Below, piece after piece: positions 1 through 9,050 of a stretch of DNA of 64,000 bases. A program made the position numbers and the translations under genes. The stretch spans positions 1 through 64,000 of the forward strand of contig SLCF01000002.1 of NCBI GenBank assembly GCA_007125955.1. Direction: 5' to 3'. Below the pieces are notes generated by a model. That model searched no databases and was not told the DNA's origin. It saw only the letters and a list, made by a program, of their open reading frames with translations. Positions within the stretch are counted from its first letter, which is position 1. Each line of letters opens with the position of its first letter. Source of the stretch: Bacteroidales bacterium. GTDB taxonomy: Bacteria; Bacteroidota; Bacteroidia; Bacteroidales; PUMT01.

Positions 1-239
1 AGCCAGTTGGGCCAGTTTACAAGATCCTCGTTTTCGACAATTTCGTCCTTAACATGGGATTTCATCCGGTTATAACCGCCTGCAAGATAGGTGCCGGGAT
101 AATTGTAGTCATTGTCGGGAACCTCTTCAAAAGCCCCTCTTGTTGCAAAAACACCGTTACCAAGTGTGCATAATGCCTCCCTGAGAGGATGCTCATCCTT
201 GTTCCATCCTTCATATCTTACAATCCATTTTCTATCCAT
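1..239 (-). CDS. Glycoside hydrolase family 65-like protein (maltose/kojibiose phosphorylase type), N-terminal fragment cut by left window edge
   Basis: Manual translation of the complement from ATG at 239: MDRKWIVRYEGWNKDEHPLREALCTLGNGVFATRGAFEEVPDNDYNYPGTYLAGGYNRMKSHVKDEIVENEDLVNWPNW. The LGNG..ATRG, PGTYLAG.YN and LVNWPNW patterns are typical of the GH65 N-terminus. Absent from the ORF track because it runs off the edge. Confidence 0.8.
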   Translation of the reverse strand, partial: MDRKWIVRYEGWNKDEHPLREALCTLGNGVFATRGAFEEVPDNDYNYPGTYLAGGYNRMKSHVKDEIVENEDLVNWPNW

Positions 240-359
240 ATTGCTAATGTACAATTTTTGGTTCAACATATATGGTTTTTAAATGAAACTTCCGCAGCAT
301 AATTGGCCGGCACCTTTTCAACTTCATCATTACAACTATATGACGTATTTATAGAGGAG

Positions 360-1292
360 TTATTTTGTACCGGCTCCCTGCTCCTTTTTCATATCCAGTT
401 TAAGGGGGTTTATCTCCTCTCCCCAGTAGACAGTCCTGTGAGGGAAGGGTATTTCTATATTCTCCCTGTCAAACACCTTCTTCAGCCTTTTGCGGAACTC
501 CCTGCCGGTAAACCATTGCTGTATCGGCTTTGTTTTGATCCTTGCCCTTATCACAAGGGCACTGTCACCGAAACTGTCAAGACCCATAACCTCTATAGGT
601 GCTATTATTTTATCCGAAAATTCCGGATCACTCTGCAGTTCATCCCCCACATCTTTGATTATCTTCATTACCCTCTCCACATCCTCCTTGTAGGCAACAC
701 CAATATCAAGAACTATTGCAGACCACTCCTTTGTCATGTTGGAAAGTGTGTTAACCTTGCCGTTCTGAAATATGTGTACTACCCCCGACAGATCCCGGAG
801 GGATATTGTACGGAGCTCAATTTTCTCAACCAGTCCGCCTGTACCGTTTATTATTGCCACATCTCCAACCCTCACCTGGTTTTCAAGCAGCATGAAAAAG
901 CCGGAGATATAATCCCTCACAAGTTCCTGTGCGCCGAAACCTAAAGCCAATCCTACAATTCCGGCACTTGCGAGTATCGGACCGATATTGACAGCGAATT
1001 TTGCCAGGATAATCATGATCAAAACAGCTAAAATAACGATCCTGACAACTCCGTATGTTATTCCCATAAGAGTATTTACCCTCTTCTCCACCTCCTGGGT
1101 GTCAACATTTTCATCCTCATCAGCCCTTTTAATAAGTGACCTTTTCACTTTATTGATAGTGAATTTAATTAACCTCATAACTATCAAAACAACAAGGATA
1201 ATGATAAGTAGTCCCGGCAATTCCGTTATTAACCACGTTTGAAGGCTGCCAAGCAGTTCCGTCCAGAAAAGACTGTTTATAAGTTGATCCAT
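360..1292 (-). CDS. MscS-family small-conductance mechanosensitive ion channel
   Basis: 310 aa; N-terminal TM helices, then GPILASAGIVGLALGFGAQELVRDYISGFFMLLENQVRVGDVA, the MscS core signature. Confidence 0.9.
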   Translation of the reverse strand: MDQLINSLFWTELLGSLQTWLITELPGLLIIILVVLIVMRLIKFTINKVKRSLIKRADEDENVDTQEVEKRVNTLMGITYGVVRIVILAVLIMIILAKFAVNIGPILASAGIVGLALGFGAQELVRDYISGFFMLLENQVRVGDVAIINGTGGLVEKIELRTISLRDLSGVVHIFQNGKVNTLSNMTKEWSAIVLDIGVAYKEDVERVMKIIKDVGDELQSDPEFSDKIIAPIEVMGLDSFGDSALVIRARIKTKPIQQWFTGREFRKRLKKVFDRENIEIPFPHRTVYWGEEINPLKLDMKKEQGAGTK

Positions 1293-1564
1293 AACGATTG
1301 GTTTTTTATTGAAAAAAGTTGGTATTCATCATCAATAATCGGGTATAAGCGCTCTTCGCACATTTTCAGCTATCCCCCGATCAGTCCCTTTCTTAAAAAG
1401 AAAGAATTGAATTAATTTTTCATAAATTTACAATTCATTATTTGCATTATCAATTGTAATATTGAAGTCTGAGTGCCAGGTACAGTTAAAATCAGTATAA
1501 AACTCCAAAAATAATGTGCTTGCAGAACAGATAATTTTTTATTAACAAATAAAACAGACCAGTT

Positions 1565-2581
1565 ATGAACAAAAAACAAATCATTTTCTCCGGAACCTCA
1601 ATAAAACGTTTATTAAATGGTTCTTTGCTGACAATCATTATGGCTTTGCTTTTAACGGTAACGGCAGCCGTTTTTGAAACAAATGCGCAGCTTCGCCCCC
1701 TCGAATACAACAAGGATAAACTTGTTAAAATGGCAGTGCAGGGAGTAATCGGTGAGGCAAGGATGTCTTATCCGCCTTACCGGATATCGGCAGACGGGGA
1801 GCTGCACGTTGTTCCTGGTACAGGGAGCATCACATATAACTTCAGAACAGGTGACACAGCTGTGAACCTGGCAGGTGACCACGTTGAACCGGCTGTTACT
1901 CTTTATCATCCCAATGGAAGGGCCAGTGGTGAAAGCAGGGGATTCAACGTATTGTCGTGCATAGGCAACGAAGTTAAAGTCCTTACAGGTGAAGCAAAAG
2001 GAGCTACCGGTTATGTAATCGGGAAACACGGTGGTTCGGAGCATGTAATGGTAGATTTCAAAGATGATGAAGTTTTCGACAAGCTGCTTCTGGGTGACAG
2101 GATGCATGTATATGCCGAAGGAGTTGGAATGCAGCTCACAAATATTGAAGGTGTCAAGGCAATGAACATGAGTCCGAAACTCATGGAAGCACTCACCGAA
2201 GCAGGAATGGGGGTCACCCCTGACGGAAACCTTCGGATAAATGTAGCACTTAAAGTGCCTGCAAAAGTCATGGGATCGGGACTCGGAAGCAACCATGCTT
2301 ACAGCGGCGACTACGACATCCAGATGTTCGATGAGGTGACCGTTGAAGAATACGGTCTTGACCAATTGAAGTTCGGCGATATTGTAGCATTAATTGATGC
2401 GGACACAAGTTACGGAAGGATATTCAGAACAGGATCGGTAACTATAGGTGTGATTACTCACAGCAACAGTTTTATTTCGGGACACGGACCCGGTGTAACA
2501 ACACTCTTTACTTCAACGGAAGGGAAAATTGAGCTGGTTATTGATGAGGAAGCCAATCTTAAAAACCTGCTTTTCAGATAG
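1565..2581 (+). CDS. DUF4438-like protein with N-terminal signal peptide
   Basis: 338 aa; hydrophobic N-terminus ending ETNAQ, followed by a DUF4438-like body (GDHVEPAVT, GHGPGVTTLFTS). Family call from memory. Confidence 0.65.
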   Translation: MNKKQIIFSGTSIKRLLNGSLLTIIMALLLTVTAAVFETNAQLRPLEYNKDKLVKMAVQGVIGEARMSYPPYRISADGELHVVPGTGSITYNFRTGDTAVNLAGDHVEPAVTLYHPNGRASGESRGFNVLSCIGNEVKVLTGEAKGATGYVIGKHGGSEHVMVDFKDDEVFDKLLLGDRMHVYAEGVGMQLTNIEGVKAMNMSPKLMEALTEAGMGVTPDGNLRINVALKVPAKVMGSGLGSNHAYSGDYDIQMFDEVTVEEYGLDQLKFGDIVALIDADTSYGRIFRTGSVTIGVITHSNSFISGHGPGVTTLFTSTEGKIELVIDEEANLKNLLFR

Positions 2582-2634
2582 ACCGGTGGACTTTCACCAC
2601 CAGGTTGTCTGCAATGCACGGCAGGCCATAAAGT

Positions 2635-2668
2635 GGGGCGCCTGTTGAAAGAGGGCGCCCCGTTTTTC
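2635..2668 (+). terminator. Rho-independent terminator after the DUF4438 gene
   Basis: Stem GGGGCGCC (2635-2642) / GGCGCCCC (2654-2661) followed by GTTTTTC; lies between convergent genes. Confidence 0.75.
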
Positions 2669-3150
2669 TATCTGAATGTGTACCTTGCTGAAAGTGCTAT
2701 TCCGTCACCCCACCAGTGAAAATCACCGAAAATATTGAATGCCGGTTTCCAGTCGAGACTTATCGATATCGGGAACTCGTCAAAAGTATATTCAGTACCC
2801 AGTATAAGATCCAGTCCCACTATGGTATGCGACTCATTATCGTCGCCCCAGTGATAATTTTCTTTTCCCCAGAAGCCTATATGAGCGCCTCCTCCGAAAA
2901 ACCATTCCAGATTATCAATATCGGGGAATTCCCTTTGGAACTCATAAAGACCTGTAATAATAAAGCCGTTCCAGCGGGTGGACAAAATACCTTCAACAGC
3001 CCTGTCCTGTTCAACAAAATGTTTAATTGTAAAACCGTTGAAAAATCCCGCCCTGGCACCGACTCCTGTTTTATACAACTGTGCGGTAGCCGTGGAAGAT
3101 AATGTTGAAAACAACAATAAAACAAAAAATACTTTAATAGTTCTTGCCAT
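2668..3150 (-). CDS. Outer-membrane beta-barrel-like exported protein
   Basis: 160 aa; signal peptide MARTIKVFFVLLLFSTLSSTATAQ; glycine/aromatic-rich beta pattern ending in YTFR. Confidence 0.6.
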   Translation of the reverse strand: MARTIKVFFVLLLFSTLSSTATAQLYKTGVGARAGFFNGFTIKHFVEQDRAVEGILSTRWNGFIITGLYEFQREFPDIDNLEWFFGGGAHIGFWGKENYHWGDDNESHTIVGLDLILGTEYTFDEFPISISLDWKPAFNIFGDFHWWGDGIALSARYTFR

Positions 3151-3396
3151 AATCTTTTTAATTTTTATAATTTAAAATTTAAATATACCTGACCTTTTCA
3201 ACCAGCAGGTGAAATTAAATTCCACCGTGAAAAACCTTTTTTTACAAAAATCAGATATTTTTTGCAGATAATATACGAAATTAACAAATTCTTTGTTAAA
3301 CAAAACAGGACAAATGATACCGGCATCCGGACAGGATTATTCCCTCAGGAAATACCGGAAATTGATTTTTAATATATAACAGGAAATTGACACGGA

Positions 3397-4146
3397 ATGA
3401 ACTTATGCATAGATATAGGGAATACCACCGTTAAAGCAGCCATTTTCAATGAGGGGAAAGCGGTTGAAACTTTCCGTTTCCCATTCCCCGGTATAGATAA
3501 TCTGAAGGAAATTAAAGAGAAATATCCTGAGGCTGACAAAGTAATAATTTGCTCAGTCAGACCTGCCGGGGAGGTAATTAACCGGATAGAGGAAGAGGGG
3601 TTTTCAAAACTGATCTGCCTTGACAAAGATACCCCGCTCCCTGTCACAAATATGTACAGGACAACCGGGTCGCTGGGATATGACCGTGTAGCCGCAATAG
3701 CCGGTGCAAACAATATCTGTCCTGAAAGCAACGTTTTGGTTGTTGATGCGGGGTCTGCTATCACATTTGATCTTGTAACCGCAGATAACAAGTACATGGG
3801 AGGGAATATATCGCCGGGAATGGAAATGAGGTTCAGGGCACTGAACCGGTTCACATCCGGACTTCCCCTTGTTCAAATGAGTGAATTAGAGGAGATGGAT
3901 TTTGAAGTTAAACTGATGTCGGACAACACACGGGATGCAATTATTTACGGTGTATGCAATTCAGTTATTCTGGAGGTTGAAGGCTACATAAAACGTCTTG
4001 GTGAGATATTCAAACCGCTTAAAATTATTTTCACAGGTGGTGACGCTAATTTCTTTGATAAAAGATTAAAATACCCCATCTTTGTGAATTCAAATTTGAT
4101 ATTCATCGGCTTAAACAGAATTTTGGAATACAATGAGGAGTTTTAG
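3397..4146 (+). CDS. coaX: Type III pantothenate kinase
   Basis: 249 aa; MNLCIDIGNTTVKAAIF, VVDAGSAITFDLV, GGNISPGMEMRFRAL motifs. Confidence 0.95.
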   Translation: MNLCIDIGNTTVKAAIFNEGKAVETFRFPFPGIDNLKEIKEKYPEADKVIICSVRPAGEVINRIEEEGFSKLICLDKDTPLPVTNMYRTTGSLGYDRVAAIAGANNICPESNVLVVDAGSAITFDLVTADNKYMGGNISPGMEMRFRALNRFTSGLPLVQMSELEEMDFEVKLMSDNTRDAIIYGVCNSVILEVEGYIKRLGEIFKPLKIIFTGGDANFFDKRLKYPIFVNSNLIFIGLNRILEYNEEF

Positions 4147-5404
4147 ATACCTGATCACTATTATTGCTTTTTTTAGTGCAGCATGTGGTGTATTTGCTCA
4201 ACAAAATACACTTTCACCTTATTCCCGGTTTGGGATAGGCGATATTTCCAATAAGGGATTCGGCAGGTCGGCGGCACTTGGCGGAACGGGAATCGGCCTG
4301 AGAAGCGGAGAACATTTGAACTATCTCAATCCTGCTTCATATACCGCACAGGACACCATGTCATTTCTCTTTGACGTGGGTGTTACCAGCAATTACACTT
4401 TGTTCGAAAGCAGTGCCGGCGAGCATCAGATTGCAAGCTTCTACCCGGGACACCTGGCCATTGGGTTCCCTGTAACATCATGGTGGAAAAGCAGTATAGG
4501 ACTGTTGCCTTACAGCAAGGTGGGCTACAAGGTTGAAGACGACATGAGTGTTGAGGATGTGGGTCTGGTTGATTACTTTTTTGAAGGATCGGGCGGAATA
4601 AACCGTTTCTATGTGGGAAACGCTTTCCAGTTACACGAAAACATTTCCGTTGGATTTGACATCTCTTACCTGTTTGGCTCACTGACCCGGTCGAGCAGCG
4701 CGTCTTTCCCTTTCGATGAACACGCTTTTGAGACTAAAAGCCGAAACCGTGTGATGGTTAGCGATTTTCACCTGAAATACGGTCTTCAGTATTCGGGGAG
4801 AATAAATGAAGACTACTCTTTTACTGCAGGGGTTGTATTTGAGAACAGCCGCTCTCTGAAAGCGAGCAATGACATGCTGGTTGTGAATGAGCTGGAGCTT
4901 TCCGAAGGGTTTGTCCAGGACACAATATACAATTTCACAGGGGAGAAGGATCATATTGACATCCCAATGGGAATTGGCGCCGGCTTTTCGGTTAAAAGGG
5001 GAAACAACCTCGTTTTTGCAGCAGATTATACAACACACAACTGGGCTGATAGCAGGTTCCTTGGAGTCCGGGATTCTCTCGCCAACAGCAGCATGTTCAA
5101 AACAGGTATTGAATATACCAATGACCCGGGTGATTATGACAACCTCCTGAGGCGAACCACTTACAGGCTGGGATTCCACTATGAAAATACATACCTGCAG
5201 TTTAACGACCGTCAATTGAAAGATTACGGTGTAACACTGGGATTTGGAATACCCTACAGGGGAAGGGAAACCTCTTTCAATTTTGCAATTGATATAGGGC
5301 AAAGAGGAACTACCTCCGACAACCTGATAAGGGAAAATTATGTGATTTTCAGCTTCAGTGCCTCGCTTTACGACTTCTGGTTCATTCAGCGAAGATATGA
5401 GTAG
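4133..5404 (+). CDS. Outer membrane protein (OmpP1/FadL-like fold), downstream of coaX
   Basis: 423 aa; signal peptide; NTLSPYSRFGIGD..G..RSAALGGTGIGL N-terminus typical of Bacteroidetes OM proteins; overlaps coaX by 14 nt. Confidence 0.7.
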   Translation: MRSFRYLITIIAFFSAACGVFAQQNTLSPYSRFGIGDISNKGFGRSAALGGTGIGLRSGEHLNYLNPASYTAQDTMSFLFDVGVTSNYTLFESSAGEHQIASFYPGHLAIGFPVTSWWKSSIGLLPYSKVGYKVEDDMSVEDVGLVDYFFEGSGGINRFYVGNAFQLHENISVGFDISYLFGSLTRSSSASFPFDEHAFETKSRNRVMVSDFHLKYGLQYSGRINEDYSFTAGVVFENSRSLKASNDMLVVNELELSEGFVQDTIYNFTGEKDHIDIPMGIGAGFSVKRGNNLVFAADYTTHNWADSRFLGVRDSLANSSMFKTGIEYTNDPGDYDNLLRRTTYRLGFHYENTYLQFNDRQLKDYGVTLGFGIPYRGRETSFNFAIDIGQRGTTSDNLIRENYVIFSFSASLYDFWFIQRRYE

Positions 5405-5960
5405 TAACTGCATAATTAGAATTTTTGGATTTCTGTTATTCATGTCTTTTTTGATTTCATCCTGCGAAAATGACATGGAGACCATACACTCCTTTGCTCC
5501 CGGGGAGAAAATGCCGCTCCAGACCCAGCATAATGCAGAAATTGTTTATTCCGATTCCGGGAGAGTCCAGATAAAAATATTTTCCCCTTTAGTACACAAT
5601 TATCCGAATGAGGATGAACCGTACCTGGAAATGCCTGACGGTTTGCATGTGCTTTTTTACGATTCGGAAGGGAGTGTGGAATCGGAGCTAAGCTCAGGAT
5701 ATGCTACCTATTACAGCGAAAAAAGACTATGGGAAGTAAGAGACAGCGTTGTGGTTGTTAATAAGCTCGGAGAGATACTCAATACGGAACAGCTTTTCTG
5801 GGATGAAGACAGGCAACTTATCTATTCGGAAAAGTTCGTAAAGATCACCAGGCCAAATGAGATTATTATGGGAGAGGGACTGGAGGCTAATCAAAACCTT
5901 ACAAAATGGAAAATTAACACAATTCAGGGAACCATATATATAGATGATGATGAACAATAA
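5397..5960 (+). CDS. lptC: LPS export ABC transporter periplasmic protein LptC-like
   Basis: Start at ATG 5397 (MSSNCIIRIFG..) rather than ORF-track 5358; signal/lipoprotein-like N-terminus with Cys, then a YSDSGRVQIKIFSPL.. LptC-type domain (AYY..W..RDSVVVVN..GEILNTEQLFWDE). Confidence 0.8.
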   Translation: MSSNCIIRIFGFLLFMSFLISSCENDMETIHSFAPGEKMPLQTQHNAEIVYSDSGRVQIKIFSPLVHNYPNEDEPYLEMPDGLHVLFYDSEGSVESELSSGYATYYSEKRLWEVRDSVVVVNKLGEILNTEQLFWDEDRQLIYSEKFVKITRPNEIIMGEGLEANQNLTKWKINTIQGTIYIDDDEQ

Positions 5961-6141
5961 AATGGTCTACATTCTCGAAATAGTCTGGCTCGTCCTTGCC
6001 ATCTTAAGCTTGCTGGCAGGACTTTTTACCTGGTACAGTGAAGGACTTGGCGAAAGCCTTATGCTGTTCATAATAACAATTATTTCGATTTTTATGTATT
6101 TTTACAGGAGGAAGCTCCGCAAATCTCAAAAAAGGTTTTGA
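5944..6141 (+). CDS. Small (65 aa) predicted membrane protein between lptC and the CorC/HlyC gene
   Basis: Two hydrophobic helices and a basic C-terminus (FYRRKLRKSQKRF); start overlaps the lptC 3' end; tightly packed in the operon. Confidence 0.6.
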   Translation: MMMNNKMVYILEIVWLVLAILSLLAGLFTWYSEGLGESLMLFIITIISIFMYFYRRKLRKSQKRF

Positions 6142-6156
6142 TCCGGCTGATGAACT

Positions 6157-7419
6157 ATGAGTCATATAGCTACCATAATTGTCACACTTCTCTTTTCAGC
6201 TTTTTTTTCAGGAATGGAAATTGCCTTTGTCTCTTCCAACAAGCTGAAAATTGAACTGGACAGGAAGCAGGGAACATTTTCCTCAAAAATTATAAATATT
6301 TTTACCCGCAACCCCGGTCAGTACCTAGTTACAATGCTCGTAGGCAACAACATCGCACTTGTAATATATGGTATTACAATGGCCGTTGTACTTGAACCCG
6401 TTTTATTTAATATGGTCAGTTCAGAGGTAACGGTATTCATACTTCAGACACTCCTGGCTACAATCCTCATTTTGCTTGTTGCGGAATTCATGCCCAAAGC
6501 CCTTTTCCTCTTGAAATCAAACCTGGCACTGAATGTTTTCGCACTGCCACTTCTCTTTTTTCATGTGCTCTTCTATCCGTTTACAAAAAGCACTATAGGA
6601 ATTTCCAATTTTCTGCTGAAATATGTTCTTAAAGCAAAAGCTCCACCTGACAAAAAGAAAACGGCATTCGGAAAAATTGACCTCGACCATTTTGTTAGGG
6701 AAAGTCATGATGAGCTGAAAGAAGATGATGAGATAAAAAATGATATAAAGATATTCCAGAATGCTCTCGATTTTTCCAATATAAAACTGAGGGAGTGCAT
6801 GGTGCCCCGCCCGGAAATAGTGGCTTTCGAGATGAACTCCTCCATTGAGGAAATAAAGCAGACATTCATTGAAACAGGTTATTCAAGGATTCTGATATAC
6901 AAGGATACTATCGATAATATAATCGGGTATATAAACTCAAAAGATTTGTTCAAAAACCCGGGCAGCATACGTGATATCATTAACCGTATTATTATTGTAC
7001 CTGCAACCATGCCTGCCAATAAGCTTCTCAGCCTATTCATAAAGGAAAAGAAAAGCATTGCGATTGTTGTGGATGAATTCGGAGGCACCGGGGGAATGAT
7101 CACTATCGAAGATATCATGGAAGAGATATTCGGCGAAATAGAAGATGAGCATGATACAACCGATCTTGAAGAAAAACAGACCGGCGAAAACGAGTATCTC
7201 TTTTCAGGCAGACTTGAGATCGATTACCTGAATGACAAATATAAGCTGGGTATCCCAAAAACCGAAGATTATGAAACTCTTGCGGGTTTTATTCTTTTTC
7301 ATCACGAAAGCATCCCTAAAGCAAACCAGAAAGTGACAATAAAACCCTTTGAGTTCAAAATATTAAAGATAACGGAAACAAAGGTGGATCTGGTAAGATT
7401 GAAAATAATGGGGAAATAG
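6157..7419 (+). CDS. HlyC/CorC (DUF21 + CBS pair + CorC_HlyC) family transporter
   Basis: 420 aa; FFSGMEIAFVSSNKLKIELDR, MVPRPEI, VDEFGGTGGMITIEDIMEEIFGEIEDEHD. Confidence 0.93.
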   Translation: MSHIATIIVTLLFSAFFSGMEIAFVSSNKLKIELDRKQGTFSSKIINIFTRNPGQYLVTMLVGNNIALVIYGITMAVVLEPVLFNMVSSEVTVFILQTLLATILILLVAEFMPKALFLLKSNLALNVFALPLLFFHVLFYPFTKSTIGISNFLLKYVLKAKAPPDKKKTAFGKIDLDHFVRESHDELKEDDEIKNDIKIFQNALDFSNIKLRECMVPRPEIVAFEMNSSIEEIKQTFIETGYSRILIYKDTIDNIIGYINSKDLFKNPGSIRDIINRIIIVPATMPANKLLSLFIKEKKSIAIVVDEFGGTGGMITIEDIMEEIFGEIEDEHDTTDLEEKQTGENEYLFSGRLEIDYLNDKYKLGIPKTEDYETLAGFILFHHESIPKANQKVTIKPFEFKILKITETKVDLVRLKIMGK

Positions 7420-7569
7420 CGGTGCGACCCGGGATTTCATTTTTTCATAAAATGGTAAAATTCTTTGGCACAGCATTTGATCAATATATTTATAAAAATG
7501 TCTTTGAAAATTTTGATAACCAAAAAATTGAATTTTAACATAATTTAATCCCTTTTTATAAGTTTATAT

Positions 7570-7577
7570 TATATTTG
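7570..7577 (+). promoter_or_regulatory. Candidate Bacteroidetes -7 element (TATATTTG) upstream of the TPR gene
   Basis: Matches TAnnTTTG; ~35 nt upstream of the start at 7612. No clear -33 TTTG seen. Confidence 0.4.
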
Positions 7578-7611
7578 GGGCTGAAAAAATAAAAACCAAT
7601 AAGAGGAAAAG

Positions 7612-8922
7612 ATGAAAAAGTTAGTTTTAAAAGCAGGTATAATAGTCTTCTCAATGTTCCTGGGCACATTTGATGCGGATGCCCAGCAGTTTGAAAGCGC
7701 GCAGGACAGTATCCGCTGCCTGAGAAATTATTCATTGTATGTTGAATACTACAGGCAGGGGGATATTGACAGGGCTCTTCCCTACTGGCGCATTATGTTT
7801 GATGAATATCCCGATTTCAGCAGGAATATTTATATACACGGCGAAGCTATGATGAATGAACTGCTTGAAGAAGCGGAAGATCCCGAAAGGAGGGCAGAAC
7901 TGCTTGACTCGGCAATGCTTCTTTTTGATCGCCGGATAGAATATATGGGAGACGAATTAAATGTTTACGGCCGGAAAGGAATCTTTTTCCTCAGGCACAA
8001 CGATGTAATCGAGGAAGCCGGGCCGGGATATGAGGCACTTGAAAAAGCTATTGAACACGGCAATATGACCGCACCCGTTCTGACACTTTACATGCATGTT
8101 ACCGTAGCAAAATTCCATGCAGGTTTACTTGAAAACGAAAAAGTAATTAACACATACCTTGACCTTACCGAGCGGATTGACAGGACGCTTGATGCCACTG
8201 ACAATGACAACCTGTTTGAAGCAAGGGATTACGTTGAGGAACTTTTTGCAGACAGCGGTGCGGCAGACTGCGACGCAATTATAGACATATTTACCGTCAG
8301 GGTGGAAGAGTCACCTGACGATGAAAATCTGATTTCAATGGTAAACGAATTGCTGGATGACGGAAACTGTACAGATTCAGACCTCTATTACTACACTACC
8401 GAAAGGCTGCATGAACTGGATCCGAGTGCAAGATCGGCTATGGGCCTTGCCAGAATGTACAGAAACATAGATGACTATGACAGGGTCATTGAGTTTATCT
8501 ACGAAGCCATTGAACTTGAGGAGGACAATTCAAACAGGTCAAGATACTACCTTGAACTTGCGGAGATCGCCAACAGAAGGGAAAACAATCCTCAAAAGGT
8601 CCGCGAATACGCAAGAATGGCAATCGATAACGATGAAAGCAACGGTCAGGCCTACATGCTTATAGGGCACATTTATATTGAGGCAAGTGACTGCTTTGAC
8701 GGTGACTTTGAAAGTCAGACCAGGTTCTGGGCGGCTGTTGACCAGTTTATCATGGCCAAAAATGCCGATCCTTCAATTGCCAGCCAGGCAGACAAGTTTA
8801 TTGAGGCTTATGAAGCACGCTTTCCTGACAGTGAGACTCTCTTCTTCCACGGTTATGAAGTGGGTCAGGCCTACACCGTAGGATGCTGGATCAATGAAAG
8901 GACTACTATACGTGCAAGGTAA
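7612..8922 (+). CDS. Exported tetratricopeptide-repeat protein
   Basis: 436 aa; signal peptide ending DADAQQ; helical repeats (e.g. NGQAYMLIGHIYIEAS). Confidence 0.75.
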   Translation: MKKLVLKAGIIVFSMFLGTFDADAQQFESAQDSIRCLRNYSLYVEYYRQGDIDRALPYWRIMFDEYPDFSRNIYIHGEAMMNELLEEAEDPERRAELLDSAMLLFDRRIEYMGDELNVYGRKGIFFLRHNDVIEEAGPGYEALEKAIEHGNMTAPVLTLYMHVTVAKFHAGLLENEKVINTYLDLTERIDRTLDATDNDNLFEARDYVEELFADSGAADCDAIIDIFTVRVEESPDDENLISMVNELLDDGNCTDSDLYYYTTERLHELDPSARSAMGLARMYRNIDDYDRVIEFIYEAIELEEDNSNRSRYYLELAEIANRRENNPQKVREYARMAIDNDESNGQAYMLIGHIYIEASDCFDGDFESQTRFWAAVDQFIMAKNADPSIASQADKFIEAYEARFPDSETLFFHGYEVGQAYTVGCWINERTTIRAR

Positions 8923-8940
8923 AACAATATATTCCGCAAA

Positions 8941-8969
8941 AAACCTTCCTCCGCGGAAGGTTTTTTTTT
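8941..8969 (+). terminator. Rho-independent terminator after the TPR gene
   Basis: AAACCTTCC (8941-8949) TCCGC GGAAGGTTT (8955-8963) followed by a T tract. Confidence 0.85.
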
Positions 8970-9050
8970 GATCATTTGCCCTGAAAGAGTCTTAATTTTT
9001 ATATCTTCGTACCCTGAATTTTTTAACTGTTTACCATTAACTATAAATAA

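Noticed and set aside
303-944. 213-aa + strand ORF opposite the MscS-like gene
   Set aside because: Shadow ORF antisense to a well-supported gene; low-complexity, no recognisable domain.
1652-2365. 237-aa - strand ORF inside the DUF4438 gene
   Set aside because: Antisense shadow ORF without domain features.
4679-5485. 268-aa - strand ORF opposite OMP/lptC
   Set aside because: Antisense to two coherent coding genes; composition not protein-like.
8975-9009. Possible promoter TTTG-N23-TATCTTCG before the PPIase gene
   Set aside because: -7 element has a mismatch and the spacing is longer than I would expect; not listed as a feature.
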